Origin: an uncultured Pseudomonas sp.
GTDB lineage: Bacteria; Pseudomonadota; Gammaproteobacteria; Pseudomonadales; Pseudomonadaceae
Reading direction: 5' to 3'
DNA length: 64,000 nucleotides
NCBI RefSeq assembly: GCF_946886105.1
Contig: NZ_CAMPHV010000006.1
Location: 1 to 64,000, forward strand
In this document: piece after piece, positions 1 through 9,496 of the stretch
Layout of the letters: every line of letters starts with the position of its first letter
Numbering within the stretch: position 1 is the stretch's first letter
Program-made: the position numbers and the translations under genes
Notes under the pieces: model-generated
Seen by the model: the letters and a program-made list of their open reading frames with translations, nothing else
Told to the model about the DNA's origin: nothing
Database searches by the model: none

Positions 1-166
1 GTGCAAGCTTACCCCGGCAGGTCGCAAGGTGTGCATGCGCCAGTACCGAACAACTAATGCTGGCGAGCGCCGCAAGCCCTTGCTTGAGGTCTTTATGGCG
101 GGGACCTGGGGCTTCGCCGTGAAGCCACAACACACAAGGACACACCGCAAACAAGCGCTAAGTCGA

Positions 167-1069
167 TCATCCGCGAAACTCGCGCGGACTGAAATGGCCT
201 TTTTGACCAGCCCTGCGCGCAGCGTCGATCAGGGCAGCGCCGGCTGGAATGTCTGTGCGGGCAAACGCGTAGAAGCAGACAGTCGGTAACTCGGGCAATC
301 CGTCCTCGATGCCCAGCACAAGCAAGCCTTCTCGTCTCTGGCTGAGGGCGATAACCGTGACGGCAAAACCCGAGCGCGCCGCCGCTAGGCAGCCCGCCAT
401 GCTGCTGCTTTCGAACACCACGCGCCAAGCCTGATCGGTCTTGCCCAGCGCCGTAATAGCTGACTCCCGGTAGATGCACGGCTCAGGAAAGACCGCCAAC
501 GGCAGCGGCCGATTAAGGTCCAATGACTGCTCCGCCGAGAAAGCCCAGACCAGTGGCTCCTCCCACAACAATGCAGCCGTTCCTTCGACACGACTGCATT
601 TTTTGCCGAATACCAGATCCAGGCGGCCGCGTTCCTGCTGACGCAGCAGATCGGCCGTGACACCCACTTTCAGCTCGATCGTCGCATCGGGGTGCCATTG
701 GCGAAAATGTTGCAGCACCCGGGGTAGCCAGGCGCCGGCAAAGTCTTCCGATGCGCCCACCCGCAACCGCCCGCGCAGCGGTGCGCCACGCAGTTTTGCG
801 CGGGCCTCACGATCTAGGTCCAGGATATTACGTCCGTAGGCGTACAAGGTATCCCCTGCCTGGGTGAGTTCCAGCCGGCGCGTCGTGCGTGCCAGCAGGC
901 TGACGCCAGTGATTTGCTCCAGGCGCTTGATGTGTCCGCTCACGGCCGAAGGCGTCAGCGCCACGCGCTCGGCGGCAGCAGCGAAGCTGCCGCTATCCAC
1001 GACTTCAAGAAAGGTGCGCAGCAGCACAGTATCGAGTGGCGTTCCATGGTCGGCAGATAGAGTATTCAT
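167..1069 (-). CDS. LysR-family transcriptional regulator
   Basis: DNA-binding regulator of about 300 residues, the usual LysR length. The N-terminal winged helix-turn-helix (about residues 14-72) has the typical series LRTFLEVVDSGSFAAAAERV followed by LTPSAVSGHIKRLE; the rest fits the periplasmic-binding-protein-like effector domain. A longer reading from a TTG at 1081 exists, but ATG at 1069 is the better start and gives the standard short N-terminal lead. It is divergent from the epoxide-hydrolase-like gene at 1174, separated by about 100 bp of unusually AT-rich DNA (around 1082-1120). That layout is typical of a LysR regulator controlling its neighbour and itself; this is inference. The effector is unknown. 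Confidence 0.9.
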   Translation of the reverse strand: MNTLSADHGTPLDTVLLRTFLEVVDSGSFAAAAERVALTPSAVSGHIKRLEQITGVSLLARTTRRLELTQAGDTLYAYGRNILDLDREARAKLRGAPLRGRLRVGASEDFAGAWLPRVLQHFRQWHPDATIELKVGVTADLLRQQERGRLDLVFGKKCSRVEGTAALLWEEPLVWAFSAEQSLDLNRPLPLAVFPEPCIYRESAITALGKTDQAWRVVFESSSMAGCLAAARSGFAVTVIALSQRREGLLVLGIEDGLPELPTVCFYAFARTDIPAGAALIDAARRAGQKGHFSPREFRG

Positions 1070-1173
1070 CAAGTAATTCAACGCAAAATATTATTAATGA
1101 GATTTTATTATTCACCAATCAAACAGCCTCGTCCAAATACGCTATGCCATTCCCATTCTCACGAGGCAATACC

Positions 1174-2064
1174 ATGAGCACCTATCACAGCGCCGCGACC
1201 GATCGGCTCGACATCGCCTATCTTGAATGGAACCCCAAAGGGCACCGTACGGCCGTGCTGCTGCACGGCTGGCCGGATAGCCCGGAATGCTGGAAGACCG
1301 TCGCCCCTGTCCTAGCGGAGGCCGGCTACCGCGTACTCGCTCCGGCACTGCGTGGCTTCGCACCTACCCGCTTCCGCGATGCGGCCACACCCCGCAGCGG
1401 GCAGTTGTCCGCGCTGGGCCGCGATCTTTTAGCGTTCATCGACGTGTTGGACCTGGAGCGGCCGGCGCTAATCGGCCATGACTGGGGTGCACGGGCGGCT
1501 GCTAACGCCTGCGGCTTGCGGGACGGCGTGGCCTCGCATTTGGTGATGCTGTCGGTAGGCTACGGCACCAACGACCCGAACCAACCGCTGTCCCTGCAAC
1601 AAGCGCACAACTATTGGTATCACTGGTTCATGGCCACGCCGCGCGGCGCGCGCGTGGTTCGGGAGGAGCGTGAGGCCTTTACCCGACTGATGTGGGACAC
1701 CTGGGCGCCAGCCGGTTGGTACAGCCGGGCCGATTTCGACGAAGCGGCGCAGGCATTCCAAGGCGACGACTGGGCCGAAATCGTGCTGCACTCCTACCGC
1801 CACCGCTGGGGCTTTGCCGAGGGCGACCCGGCCTACGGCGAGGACCAGTCGCGCCTGACCCCCACGCCTATCTTGTCCGTGCCGACGCTGGTACTGCACG
1901 GCGGAGCGGACACCTGCAATCATCCCGAGAGTTCCAAAGGGCGGGAGGCATTTTTCCAGAATCGCTACGAGCGACAGGAGCTCGATGGTGTGGGGCACTT
2001 CCCGCAGCGAGAAGCGCCGCAGTCAGTTGCCGACGCCATCCTGCGATTCTGCCGGGAAATGTAA
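1174..2064 (+). CDS. Alpha/beta hydrolase, epoxide-hydrolase-like
   Basis: Soluble alpha/beta-hydrolase of 296 residues. HGWP at residues 31-34 is the oxyanion-hole motif, and the nucleophile elbow reads GHDWG with Asp103 rather than Ser, as in epoxide hydrolases and haloalkane dehalogenases. The probable catalytic His is in GVGHFPQ near residue 275. An acidic partner near HGGADTC is plausible. The frame opens at 1036, but ATG at 1174 follows an ACGAGG-type ribosome site with 7-8 nt spacing and gives the expected N-terminus. The substrate cannot be told. Its divergent LysR neighbour is the likely regulator. No signal peptide is seen. Confidence 0.88.
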   Translation: MSTYHSAATDRLDIAYLEWNPKGHRTAVLLHGWPDSPECWKTVAPVLAEAGYRVLAPALRGFAPTRFRDAATPRSGQLSALGRDLLAFIDVLDLERPALIGHDWGARAAANACGLRDGVASHLVMLSVGYGTNDPNQPLSLQQAHNYWYHWFMATPRGARVVREEREAFTRLMWDTWAPAGWYSRADFDEAAQAFQGDDWAEIVLHSYRHRWGFAEGDPAYGEDQSRLTPTPILSVPTLVLHGGADTCNHPESSKGREAFFQNRYERQELDGVGHFPQREAPQSVADAILRFCREM

Positions 2065-2315
2065 AGCGATTCCGCCACATCAAGCGGCGGTTTATGGTGA
2101 GACATATACCGTCCGCTTTGTGCCAGCCGAGACGGCACAGCACGACTCAGCTCGCTTCTCGAAGCTCATATATGGCCCCAGTCAACACTGTCGCAGTGTC
2201 TACCAAGCAACCTGAAACAGAGCTAACCTATTGCCCTATATAAGATTTCAAGCCCTGCGCGGCCAGCATAAAAACCCTTGACGTCGGAAAATTTTCTAAC
2301 ATCGGCAATATCGCC

Positions 2316-2780
2316 TCAGCGCACGGTAAAGCGCTGTTCGAGCAGCTTGCGATCATTCTGAAAGACCATGAAGTGCCACTCGCCGGGCACTATTTCATGG
2401 GGTTCGGTGAACTCGAACGCCATCACATCCTCGGGCGCATCGGGCACCAGCTCCTGTACGACAACGAACTTGTCGTGACGCGTGCCTTGCGGCGTCACCA
2501 CACCGGGTGTCAGGTACAGCAGGGTTAGCGGCGCATCATTCGCGGTCTTGCCGACCAGGCGGTAACGCATGCCGAACTTGCTCCCGAGCTTGGCCGGAAT
2601 CACTTCGCGGCGCTCGATCGGCTGATCGCTTCTGGTCAGCACGCGCTCGCCGGCCTGGAAGTCCTGGTAATCGCTGGCGAAGAGACCGTATTCGACGGCC
2701 CCCTCGACGCGGACCTCGGCCTGCGCCATACCGGTTATCGAGATAAATGCGACCAGGACACTGGATCGGATGTATTGCAT
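2316..2780 (-). CDS. DUF3859-type exported protein
   Basis: Small exported protein of 154 residues with a clear Sec signal peptide (about residues 1-21, cleavage after AQA). The mature part is predicted to be beta-rich and resembles the DUF3859 family, whose function is unknown. ATG at 2780 is preceded by GAGGAG, a strong ribosome site. It lies just downstream of the amidohydrolase gene on the same strand (63 bp gap) and may be co-transcribed. The family assignment is from memory of the sequence pattern; a periplasmic location is inferred from the signal peptide. Confidence 0.75.
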   Translation of the reverse strand: MQYIRSSVLVAFISITGMAQAEVRVEGAVEYGLFASDYQDFQAGERVLTRSDQPIERREVIPAKLGSKFGMRYRLVGKTANDAPLTLLYLTPGVVTPQGTRHDKFVVVQELVPDAPEDVMAFEFTEPHEIVPGEWHFMVFQNDRKLLEQRFTVR

Positions 2781-2843
2781 GTCGCGCTCCTCAGATTAGA
2801 TCGCGCGAGCCTATGACATCCGCGTGACAAGGCGATGACAGCT

Positions 2844-3866
2844 CTACTCCGGCAGCTTGCTGCGTACCTTGCGCGGCAGAATCGCCAGGAAATTATCCCG
2901 CGCCACCTGGTGGGCGACCGCTTCGGGCAATGCATCGAGAAACGGCACAAACCCCTCGATGTATTCGCCCAGGCTGTCGAAACGACCGACCACATCGGAG
3001 CCGAGCATGAACCGGGTCGGATGCTTGCTGACCAGCTTCACCCAGTCGGGATCGGGGTTGTTCTGCCGATCCAGTAGGTAGGGCCTGAGCATGGTCCAGG
3101 ACAGATCGATATACAGATTGGGGTATTGCTCGAGCATGCGTTCAAGGGTCGGCAGCAGGAAATCCAATTTCTTCTGGTGCCGATGGATTTCCATGCTGGT
3201 GCCCGCATGCGCCCAGATGAAACGCACATGCGGATGGTTGCGTAACGGCTCCTCGATCTCGGCCAGGTACAACGGGTTACGTTCGCGCTTGGAGGTGATA
3301 TTGGCATGCAGCATGACCGGCAAATCGTACTCGGCCGCCAGGTGGTAAACCCGCGCCAAGGCCTCGTTGTTCGCCCGCGGCACATCGCCGTGAATCAGTG
3401 CGGTGAGGTCGTCATGACGGGTGAATACCTCGCCGATGCCCTGCCATAACCCGGGGTCGAGTTCGAGCATGCGGCGGATATGCGCATCGGCGTTCTTATC
3501 GTTGGGGTTGAAGCCGGACAGGAACGGATGGAAGCGCCGACGCTGCGCGGCCGGCAGTTGCTTGTAGGCGTGGGCGATCAACACATCGGTGGCGCTGTAC
3601 CAGTAGGCGCTGGCATCGTCGCCAGCGTAGTAGCGCGGACGCTTGGGCTCGCTTTCGTCCCACTTCTTCGCCACGGGAATGCCGGACAGCATCACATGAT
3701 CGATATTCGCCGCCGCCATGCGTTCGAGCAGTTCCTGCATGCCGGCGCTTTCCTGAAAGAAGTCGACGTAATGCAGATGCGCATCGCTGAAACGGTACTC
3801 GCGCGCCGCGAGTGGGTTGCCGACCAGTACGGCGAATACGGCAAGAGCCGAAGCAAAACCTTTCAA
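2844..3866 (-). CDS. Exported amidohydrolase (Amidohydrolase_2 family)
   Basis: TIM-barrel metal-dependent hydrolase of 340 residues. The first metal-binding motif DAHLH is at residues 28-32 (His30, His32). Later motifs MLHANI, WAHAG and LGSD fit the remaining metal ligands and the catalytic Asp of the Amidohydrolase_2 (PF04909) group. A hydrophobic N-terminus ending in LAAREY looks like a signal peptide, so the enzyme is probably periplasmic, which is unusual for this family. The start appears to be TTG at 3866, preceded by GGGAGG at 8 nt spacing; no better ATG is present. The substrate is unknown. It is divergent from the OsmC gene. Confidence 0.82.
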   Translation of the reverse strand: MKGFASALAVFAVLVGNPLAAREYRFSDAHLHYVDFFQESAGMQELLERMAAANIDHVMLSGIPVAKKWDESEPKRPRYYAGDDASAYWYSATDVLIAHAYKQLPAAQRRRFHPFLSGFNPNDKNADAHIRRMLELDPGLWQGIGEVFTRHDDLTALIHGDVPRANNEALARVYHLAAEYDLPVMLHANITSKRERNPLYLAEIEEPLRNHPHVRFIWAHAGTSMEIHRHQKKLDFLLPTLERMLEQYPNLYIDLSWTMLRPYLLDRQNNPDPDWVKLVSKHPTRFMLGSDVVGRFDSLGEYIEGFVPFLDALPEAVAHQVARDNFLAILPRKVRSKLPE

Positions 3867-4032
3867 CCCGACAACCTCCCGACTACATTGGCCCCAATAG
3901 ACTCACTACACTTGTGCCTAGTTCAGCCGTCGCCGTTGCTTATCGAAAGCCCGCCCATACGTAGCGCGCCGCAACCCCTGCTACCGCACCTTTCCCCCTC
4001 GCAGCCAGCGACCGAGTCGCCCAGGAGCTCAG

Positions 4033-4434
4033 ATGATCAGCATTCATAACGAAAAAGGGCTGCTTCAACGCATCACCATCGGCCCGCATACCCTGCACAG
4101 CGACGTTTCCGTCGAACTTGGCGGCGAAGGCGCGGCGCCGCAGCCGCATGACCTGTTCGACGCCGCATTGGGCGCCTGCAAAGCCCTGACCCTGGCGCTT
4201 TACGCCAAACAGAAAGGTCTGCCGCTCGAGGGCCTCGAAGTGCACCTGAACCGCGACGACAGCGAAGAACGCCAAGGCCGCTATCGCCTGGCGGTGGAAT
4301 TGACCCTGCATGGCCAGTTGGATACGGGGCAACGCCAACAGCTGCTACGCATCGCCGACAAGTGCCCGATCCATAAATTGATGACCAGCAGCGAAATTCA
4401 GATCAGCACCCAACTGCGTGATGCCCAGCAATGA
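4033..4434 (+). CDS. OsmC-family protein
   Basis: OsmC/Ohr-type thiol peroxidase-like protein of 133 residues. The two family cysteines are present: Cys49 in GACKALT and Cys111 in ADKCPIHK. Members reduce organic or inorganic hydroperoxides with these cysteines; which branch this one belongs to cannot be told. ATG at 4033 has AGGAG 6 nt upstream. Its stop overlaps the start of the pirin gene (ATGA), so the pair is translationally coupled. A small oxidative-stress operon is a reasonable inference. Confidence 0.9.
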   Translation: MISIHNEKGLLQRITIGPHTLHSDVSVELGGEGAAPQPHDLFDAALGACKALTLALYAKQKGLPLEGLEVHLNRDDSEERQGRYRLAVELTLHGQLDTGQRQQLLRIADKCPIHKLMTSSEIQISTQLRDAQQ

Positions 4435-5312
4435 GCGACTTCCCAGTGATTCAGCCGCGCCTGGAAGACATCGCCGGCCAGCCCATTCTGCGTCCGTTGC
4501 CCTCGGCGCAATGCCGCAGCGTCGGCCCTTTCGTGTTCTTCGACCATATGCTGGAAAAACCTTACCCGGCCGCTAGCGGCATGAATATCGACCAGCACCC
4601 GCATATCGGCCTGTCCACCCTCACCTACCTGTTCGAAGGACAGCTGCAGCACAAGGACAGCCTGGGTTCCGATCAGTTGGTCGGGGCGGGAGACGTCAGC
4701 TGGATGACCGCCGGCAAAGGCGTCGCGCATGTCGAGCGCACGCCGCAAGCATTGTTTGACAGCGGTTCGACGCTACATGGTCTGCAGGTCTGGCTGGCGT
4801 TAACAACGACAGACGAGCAGATCGAACCGAGCTATGCGCATTATCCCGCCAGCAGCCTGCCGCGCAGCTCCAGCATGGGCGTGGATATCTGCCTGATCGC
4901 CGGCAGCGGCTTTTGTCTGCAATCGCCGGTAGCGGTTCGCTCGCCAACGCTGTACGCCGAATTGCAGCTGGCCGCGGGCGCGACCTTGCAGATACCGGTG
5001 GAGTACCGCGAGCGGGCGCTGTACCTGATCGAAGGCGAGGCTTCGCTGGACGAACAAGGGTTGCCGCTACGGGGGTTGCTGCTCATCCCGGAAGGCCAGA
5101 CGCCGACGCTGAGCGCCTGCACGCAAAGCCATCTGGTCATGCTTGCTGGTGAGCCCATCGGACCACGGCGGATCAATTGGAACTTCGTCGCCAGCGATCA
5201 GGCGCTGATCGATCAGGCCCGCCAGCGCTGGGCCGCGGGCGACTGGCCGAGCGTGCCGGGCGAGAGCACGCGTATCGAGCTGCCCGCGTTGCGACGCAGC
5301 GGAAAGGCCTGA
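4431..5312 (+). CDS. Pirin-family protein
   Basis: Bicupin of 293 residues. The N-terminal cupin carries the pirin metal ligands His56 and His58 (DQHPHIG), His100 and Glu102 (GVAHVER). Bacterial pirins bind Fe or another metal; some have quercetinase activity and others bind and modulate partner enzymes. The C-terminal cupin lacks an obvious metal site, as is normal. The start overlaps the OsmC stop by ATGA, so expression should be coupled. It converges with the dienelactone hydrolase gene, with only 26 bp between the stops. Confidence 0.92.
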   Translation: MSDFPVIQPRLEDIAGQPILRPLPSAQCRSVGPFVFFDHMLEKPYPAASGMNIDQHPHIGLSTLTYLFEGQLQHKDSLGSDQLVGAGDVSWMTAGKGVAHVERTPQALFDSGSTLHGLQVWLALTTTDEQIEPSYAHYPASSLPRSSSMGVDICLIAGSGFCLQSPVAVRSPTLYAELQLAAGATLQIPVEYRERALYLIEGEASLDEQGLPLRGLLLIPEGQTPTLSACTQSHLVMLAGEPIGPRRINWNFVASDQALIDQARQRWAAGDWPSVPGESTRIELPALRRSGKA

Positions 5313-5338
5313 ACACCTTTCCGCACGCGCCCCTGCCG

Positions 5339-6124
5339 CTATGGGCTGGCGAATACCTCGGCAAACAAGTCATCCATAGCCTTGAAAGCCCGTGCCGCCG
5401 CCAGCGGATGGTATTCGTTGCGCCCTGGCACATTGGCCGTCGGGTTGGTGAACGAATGCACGGTGCCGCCGTAGCTGACCAATTGCCAGTCGGTTTTCGC
5501 GGCTTTCATTTCGGCGACGAAGCCTTGCAGTTGCTCGTCCGAGACCGTTGGATCGTCCGCGCCGTGCAGCACCAGAATCGGGGCTTTGATATTTTTCGCG
5601 TCCGCCGGATTCGGCGTATCCAGGTTGCCATGGAAGGACACGAAGCCTTTCAGATCGGCGCCCGAGCGCGCCAGCTCCAATACCGTACCGCCGCCGAAAC
5701 AAAAGCCGATGGCGCCGAGCTTGCTAGTGTCCAGGGCTACTTCGGCGGTTTGCGCCTTGAGCACCGCCACCGCCGCCTGCGCGCGTTTGCGCATCAGCGC
5801 GCGGTCGCCGCGAACCTTGCCCGCGGCGGCCTTGGCCTCGTCAGGGTTCTTAGGGCGCACGGTCTTGCCGTACATATCGGCCATAAACACCACGTACTTG
5901 TCGCCGGCCGCACGCGCGGCCTTCTTCGCCGAATCCTCGGTAACGCCAAGCCAGTTGGGCACCATCAGTAAGCCCGGACGCGGGGTTTTCACCGCATCGT
6001 CATAGATCAACATGCCCTCGAAGGCTTCGCCGTCGATCTCGTAGGGCACGGGTTTGACCACGACGGCGGCTTCGGCGACGCCGACCAGGCCGGCTAGCGC
6101 CAGGGGAAAGAGGGATTTTTTCAT
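5339..6124 (-). CDS. Exported dienelactone hydrolase-family protein
   Basis: Alpha/beta hydrolase of 261 residues with a DLH-type triad: Cys142 in GFCFGGG, Asp190 or 191 in HGADDP and His223 in TVHSFTNP. The Cys nucleophile separates it from ordinary esterases. The N-terminus MKKSLFPLALAGLVGVAEA looks like a signal peptide, so it is probably periplasmic. An in-frame extension to 6178 exists, but ATG at 6124 has AGGAC at good spacing and opens with the signal peptide. It lies downstream of htpG on the same strand, separated by a strong terminator, so it is probably its own unit. The natural substrate is unknown. Confidence 0.88.
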   Translation of the reverse strand: MKKSLFPLALAGLVGVAEAAVVVKPVPYEIDGEAFEGMLIYDDAVKTPRPGLLMVPNWLGVTEDSAKKAARAAGDKYVVFMADMYGKTVRPKNPDEAKAAAGKVRGDRALMRKRAQAAVAVLKAQTAEVALDTSKLGAIGFCFGGGTVLELARSGADLKGFVSFHGNLDTPNPADAKNIKAPILVLHGADDPTVSDEQLQGFVAEMKAAKTDWQLVSYGGTVHSFTNPTANVPGRNEYHPLAAARAFKAMDDLFAEVFASP

Positions 6125-6184
6125 CGCACTGTCCTGTTGAATGGATCGCCCTGCAACAGTAGCCGCTGCTATCGCCACGCGAAG

Positions 6185-6216
6185 AAAAAAGCCCGCTTTC
6201 GCGGGCTTAGTTTTTT
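6185..6216 (-). terminator. Rho-independent terminator of htpG
   Basis: Perfect 6-bp stem GCCCGC/GCGGGC with a 4-nt loop, flanked by A6 on the left and T6 on the right. Read on the minus strand it lies 11 bp after the htpG stop and ends in a T-run, so it should terminate htpG. The structure is symmetric and could act in both directions. Confidence 0.88.
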
Positions 6217-6226
6217 ACTGCAAATG

Positions 6227-8131
6227 TCAGGCGGAAAGCTCGACCAGCAGTTTATTGAGGCGCTGCACATAGGCCGCCGGATCTTTCAGATTGTCGCCGG
6301 CTGCCAGAGCCGCCTGATCGAAGAGGATGTGGCTGAGGTCGACGAAACGGTCTTCGTCGGCTTCGGCGTCGAGCTTCTCGATCAGCGGATGGCCTGGATT
6401 GAATTCGAAGATCGGCTTGGATTCCGGCACCTTCTGCCCGCTGGCCTCGAGGATCTGCCGCATTTGCATGCCCAGGTCCTGTTCGCCGATCGCCAGAATC
6501 GCCGGCGAGTCGGTCAGACGATGGGAAACCCGCACTTCCGCGACCTGCTCGCCCAATGCCCCCTTGAGGCGCTCGACCAGACCTTCTTTGGCCTTGGCCA
6601 CTTCTTCCTGGGCCTTCTTGTCCTCTTCCGAGTCCAGTTTGCCGAGGTCGAGATCGCCACGGGCGACATCGACGAAGTGCTTGCCGTCGAACTCGGTGAG
6701 GTAGCTCATCAGCCACTCGTCGATACGGTCGGTGAGCAGCAGCACTTCGATGCCTTTCTTACGGAAGACCTCCAGGTGCGGGCTGTTCTTCACCTGGGCA
6801 TAGGATTCGCCGGTCAGGTAGTAAACCTTGTCCTGACCTTCCTTCATGCGCCCGATGTAATCGGCCAGGCCAACGCTTTGCTCGTCCCCATCGCCATTGG
6901 TCGAGGCGAAACGCAGCAGGCCGGCGATCTTCTCCTTGTTGGCGAAGTCTTCCGCCGGACCTTCCTTGAGCACCTGGCCGAAGTTCTTCCAGAACGCCTT
7001 GTATTGTTCCGGATCGTTCTTCGCCAATTTTTCCAGCATGTCCAGTACGCGTTTGGTCAGCGCCGACTTCATCGAGTCAATCACCGGGTCTTTCTGCAGG
7101 ATCTCGCGGGAGACGTTCAGCGACAGGTCGTTGGAGTCGACCACACCTTTGATGAAGCGCAGGTACAACGGCAGGAACTCGTCGGCCTGGTCCATGATGA
7201 ACACGCGCTGCACATAGAGCTTCAGGCCCTTCGGCGCTTCGCGCTGATACAGATCGAACGGTGCGCGGCTGGGCACGTACAACAGCGAGGTGTATTCCAG
7301 CTTGCCTTCGACCTTGTTGTGGCTCCAGCTCAGCGGGTTCTCGAAATCATGGCCGACGTGCTTGTAGAACTCCTGGTATTCCTCGTCCTTGATCTCGGTG
7401 CGCGGACGGGTCCACAGTGCGCTGGCGCGGTTGACGGTTTCCCACTCCAGCTCGGCCGGCTTGTCCTTCTCTTCGCCATGGAATTCTTTCGGCAACTCGA
7501 TCGGCAAGGCGATGTGGTCGGAATACTTCTTGATGATATTGCGCAGGCGCCAGCCGTCGGCGAACTCTTCTTCACCGCTCTTGAGGTGCAGAACGATACG
7601 GGTGCCGCGCTCGGGCTTGTCGATGGTGGCGATTTCGAAGTCGCCCTCGCCTTTCGACGACCAATGCACGCCCTCGCTGGCCGGGCTGCCGGCGCGACGG
7701 CTGAAGACGTCGACCTTGTCGGCGACGATGAACGCCGAGTAGAAGCCCACGCCGAACTGGCCGATCAGGTGCGAGTCCTTCTTCTGATCGCCGGTCAGGT
7801 GCTGCATGAAATCGGCGGTGCCGGACTTGGCGATGGTGCCCAGGTGGGTGATCGCTTCCTCACGACTCATACCGATGCCGTTGTCGTCGAGGGTCACGGT
7901 CTTGGCGTCTTTGTCGAAGCTGACGCGAATTCTCAGATCGGCGCCGCCTTCCAACAATTCGGGCTTGGCCAGCGCCTCGAAACGCAGCTTGTCGCTGGCA
8001 TCGGAAGCGTTGGAAATCAGCTCGCGCAGGAAGATTTCCTTGTTGGAATACAGCGAATGAATCATCAGGTGCAGCAGTTGCTTCACCTCGGTCTGGAAGC
8101 CCAGGGTTTCTTTTTGAGTTTCCACACTCAT
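6227..8131 (-). CDS. htpG: Molecular chaperone HtpG (Hsp90)
   Basis: Bacterial Hsp90, 634 residues, the normal Pseudomonas length. The N-terminal ATPase shows the GHKL motifs [18 protein letters not shown] and GQFGVGFYS; the middle and C-terminal dimerisation domains are complete. It folds and remodels client proteins in the cytosol using ATP. The frame could start at 8152, but ATG at 8131 has GGAG 9 nt upstream and opens with [16 protein letters not shown], the conserved N-terminus. A sigma-32-like promoter sits 59 bp upstream and a strong terminator follows. Confidence 0.98.
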   Translation of the reverse strand: MSVETQKETLGFQTEVKQLLHLMIHSLYSNKEIFLRELISNASDASDKLRFEALAKPELLEGGADLRIRVSFDKDAKTVTLDDNGIGMSREEAITHLGTIAKSGTADFMQHLTGDQKKDSHLIGQFGVGFYSAFIVADKVDVFSRRAGSPASEGVHWSSKGEGDFEIATIDKPERGTRIVLHLKSGEEEFADGWRLRNIIKKYSDHIALPIELPKEFHGEEKDKPAELEWETVNRASALWTRPRTEIKDEEYQEFYKHVGHDFENPLSWSHNKVEGKLEYTSLLYVPSRAPFDLYQREAPKGLKLYVQRVFIMDQADEFLPLYLRFIKGVVDSNDLSLNVSREILQKDPVIDSMKSALTKRVLDMLEKLAKNDPEQYKAFWKNFGQVLKEGPAEDFANKEKIAGLLRFASTNGDGDEQSVGLADYIGRMKEGQDKVYYLTGESYAQVKNSPHLEVFRKKGIEVLLLTDRIDEWLMSYLTEFDGKHFVDVARGDLDLGKLDSEEDKKAQEEVAKAKEGLVERLKGALGEQVAEVRVSHRLTDSPAILAIGEQDLGMQMRQILEASGQKVPESKPIFEFNPGHPLIEKLDAEADEDRFVDLSHILFDQAALAAGDNLKDPAAYVQRLNKLLVELSA

Positions 8132-8189
8132 GTCATCTAACTCCACATTCACATTGTTGACTAAGCCGGAACACGGCGGACGTCATCCT

Positions 8190-8217
8190 AGATGAGGGCA
8201 AGTATTGGGATTTCAAG
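8190..8217 (-). promoter_or_regulatory. Candidate sigma-32 (RpoH) promoter of htpG
   Basis: On the minus strand, CTTGAAA (8211-8217) is followed after 13 nt by CCTCATCT (8190-8197). The E. coli heat-shock consensus is CTTGAAA, 11-16 nt, CCCCATNT, so only one base differs. It lies in the 108-bp gap between htpG and the gene upstream, which fits htpG as a heat-shock gene. Confidence 0.85.
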
Positions 8218-8239
8218 TAGATGGGGACACGCGCGGCGA

Positions 8240-9496
8240 TCAAGGTTCCAGCAACTCGATCCGCTCGAGCTCTTCGGGCGACAGGGTGTAACTCACCTCG
8301 CCCGTGCCGCTCATGCGTTGGCGCAGAACAATGCGCCCTTCCTGGTCGATCCCCTGGAAACGCCCTTCGGCCGTGCTGCCGCGCACGGTAAAGGCACGCA
8401 TGGCGAGGTTCTGGTAGCGGCTGGGGCTGCGCAACAATCCTTCCATGCTGAAACGCACCCGGCGATCCACCGGCCGGCTGATGCGCTCGGCAACCGCGGT
8501 ATTGGGCTGCACTGCGACAGCCTCCGCAGGCGCTGGGCTATCACTTGCGCTGGGTAACGGCGCAAAGCGATCGGCCTCTACCGCCCAGCCGCGGCTCTCG
8601 CTCTTCTTCAACAGAATCGGCAATTGCTCGAGTTTCCCGGCAATGTGCGCCTCGACGACCAGTTCCAGGCTGTTGGCTGGAAATGTCACCGGCGGTAAAG
8701 GATTCAAGCGTACCGCCGGGGTGGCGAAGCGCCGCTGCAAATAATCCTTGATCACATAAGCGAGGGTATCCAGGGAGTCGACGCGACGGTCGACCTTGCC
8801 CTCGCGATAGCGCAATCCATCGGTGAACAATTCGACCTTGCCGCTCAGCGTGGTCTTGAAGCGAGGCGGCAGTACCAAGTGGAAATCGCCCGCCAACTTG
8901 TTCGGCGGCAGTGGCTGCAGATCGAGGTGCAGCGTGTAACCCTGGCTCAAACGCCGCGCTTCCGGCAGGTCCTGATCGGGCAACAACCAACTGACCTCGA
9001 CTTCCGGCAAGGTACCGGTATCGCTGGGCAATACATCAAGGCGTACCGCTCCCTCGGTCGGATTGGGGAGCAGGATGCTCACCTCGCGGCGGGCAAAGAA
9101 ATCCTGGCCTTCGCGCAGGCTGAGCAAGCCACCGATCAACTCGCCCTGCTGCGGCGAGAACGCTTGGCCATTGAGCTCGCCGCGCAGTTCTATGGCCAGT
9201 TCAGCAGGCGCCTGCGCTTCGGGCTCGAGCCATTTCAGGCTGAAAATCGCCTCGAGCCGCTTTGCATCCTGGTTGGCCAAGAGGGTCAAACCGACGATCA
9301 GGGGAACGAAACCGAGCCCGATGAGGACAACCGCCTGACGTGCGCGCCGCCAATGGACGACGGTATAGAGCAAGGTCAATGGCGGCAGCAAACTGCCGCA
9401 GCCCCACAACAGGCTGGTGTCGAAAGCTCGCATCACCAGCCAGACCAGGCCGACCAAGATCAAGAGCAAACCGCCGAGAATCAGCAGCGCATCCAT
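8240..9496 (-). CDS. Membrane-anchored protein of unknown function next to htpG
   Basis: Protein of 418 residues that I cannot place in a named family. Two or three hydrophobic segments fill the first 75 residues (LLILGGLLLILVGLVWLVM, then further segments near 30-50 and 55-74). The rest is soluble, about 340 residues rich in beta-type sequence with a proline/alanine stretch near residue 315. The topology suggests an inner-membrane anchor with a large domain on one side. ATG at 9496 is preceded by AAGGA. It lies upstream of htpG on the same strand, but htpG has its own promoter. Some annotation pipelines may label it a transporter; the few membrane segments argue against that. Confidence 0.7.
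   Translation of the reverse strand: MDALLILGGLLLILVGLVWLVMRAFDTSLLWGCGSLLPPLTLLYTVVHWRRARQAVVLIGLGFVPLIVGLTLLANQDAKRLEAIFSLKWLEPEAQAPAELAIELRGELNGQAFSPQQGELIGGLLSLREGQDFFARREVSILLPNPTEGAVRLDVLPSDTGTLPEVEVSWLLPDQDLPEARRLSQGYTLHLDLQPLPPNKLAGDFHLVLPPRFKTTLSGKVELFTDGLRYREGKVDRRVDSLDTLAYVIKDYLQRRFATPAVRLNPLPPVTFPANSLELVVEAHIAGKLEQLPILLKKSESRGWAVEADRFAPLPSASDSPAPAEAVAVQPNTAVAERISRPVDRRVRFSMEGLLRSPSRYQNLAMRAFTVRGSTAEGRFQGIDQEGRIVLRQRMSGTGEVSYTLSPEELERIELLEP

Noticed and set aside
1..166. Possible end of a gene at the left edge
   Set aside because: Short frames are present but none has a start signal, family motif or continuation that can be judged.
2080..2122. Inverted repeat after the epoxide-hydrolase-like gene
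   Set aside because: CAAGCGGCGG and CCGTCCGCTTTG pair imperfectly and no T-run follows, so I do not call a terminator.
6137..8140. Open frame of 667 codons on the plus strand opposite htpG
   Set aside because: It is the reverse reading of a conserved gene in GC-rich DNA. No ribosome site, no family pattern; composition looks like an antisense artefact.
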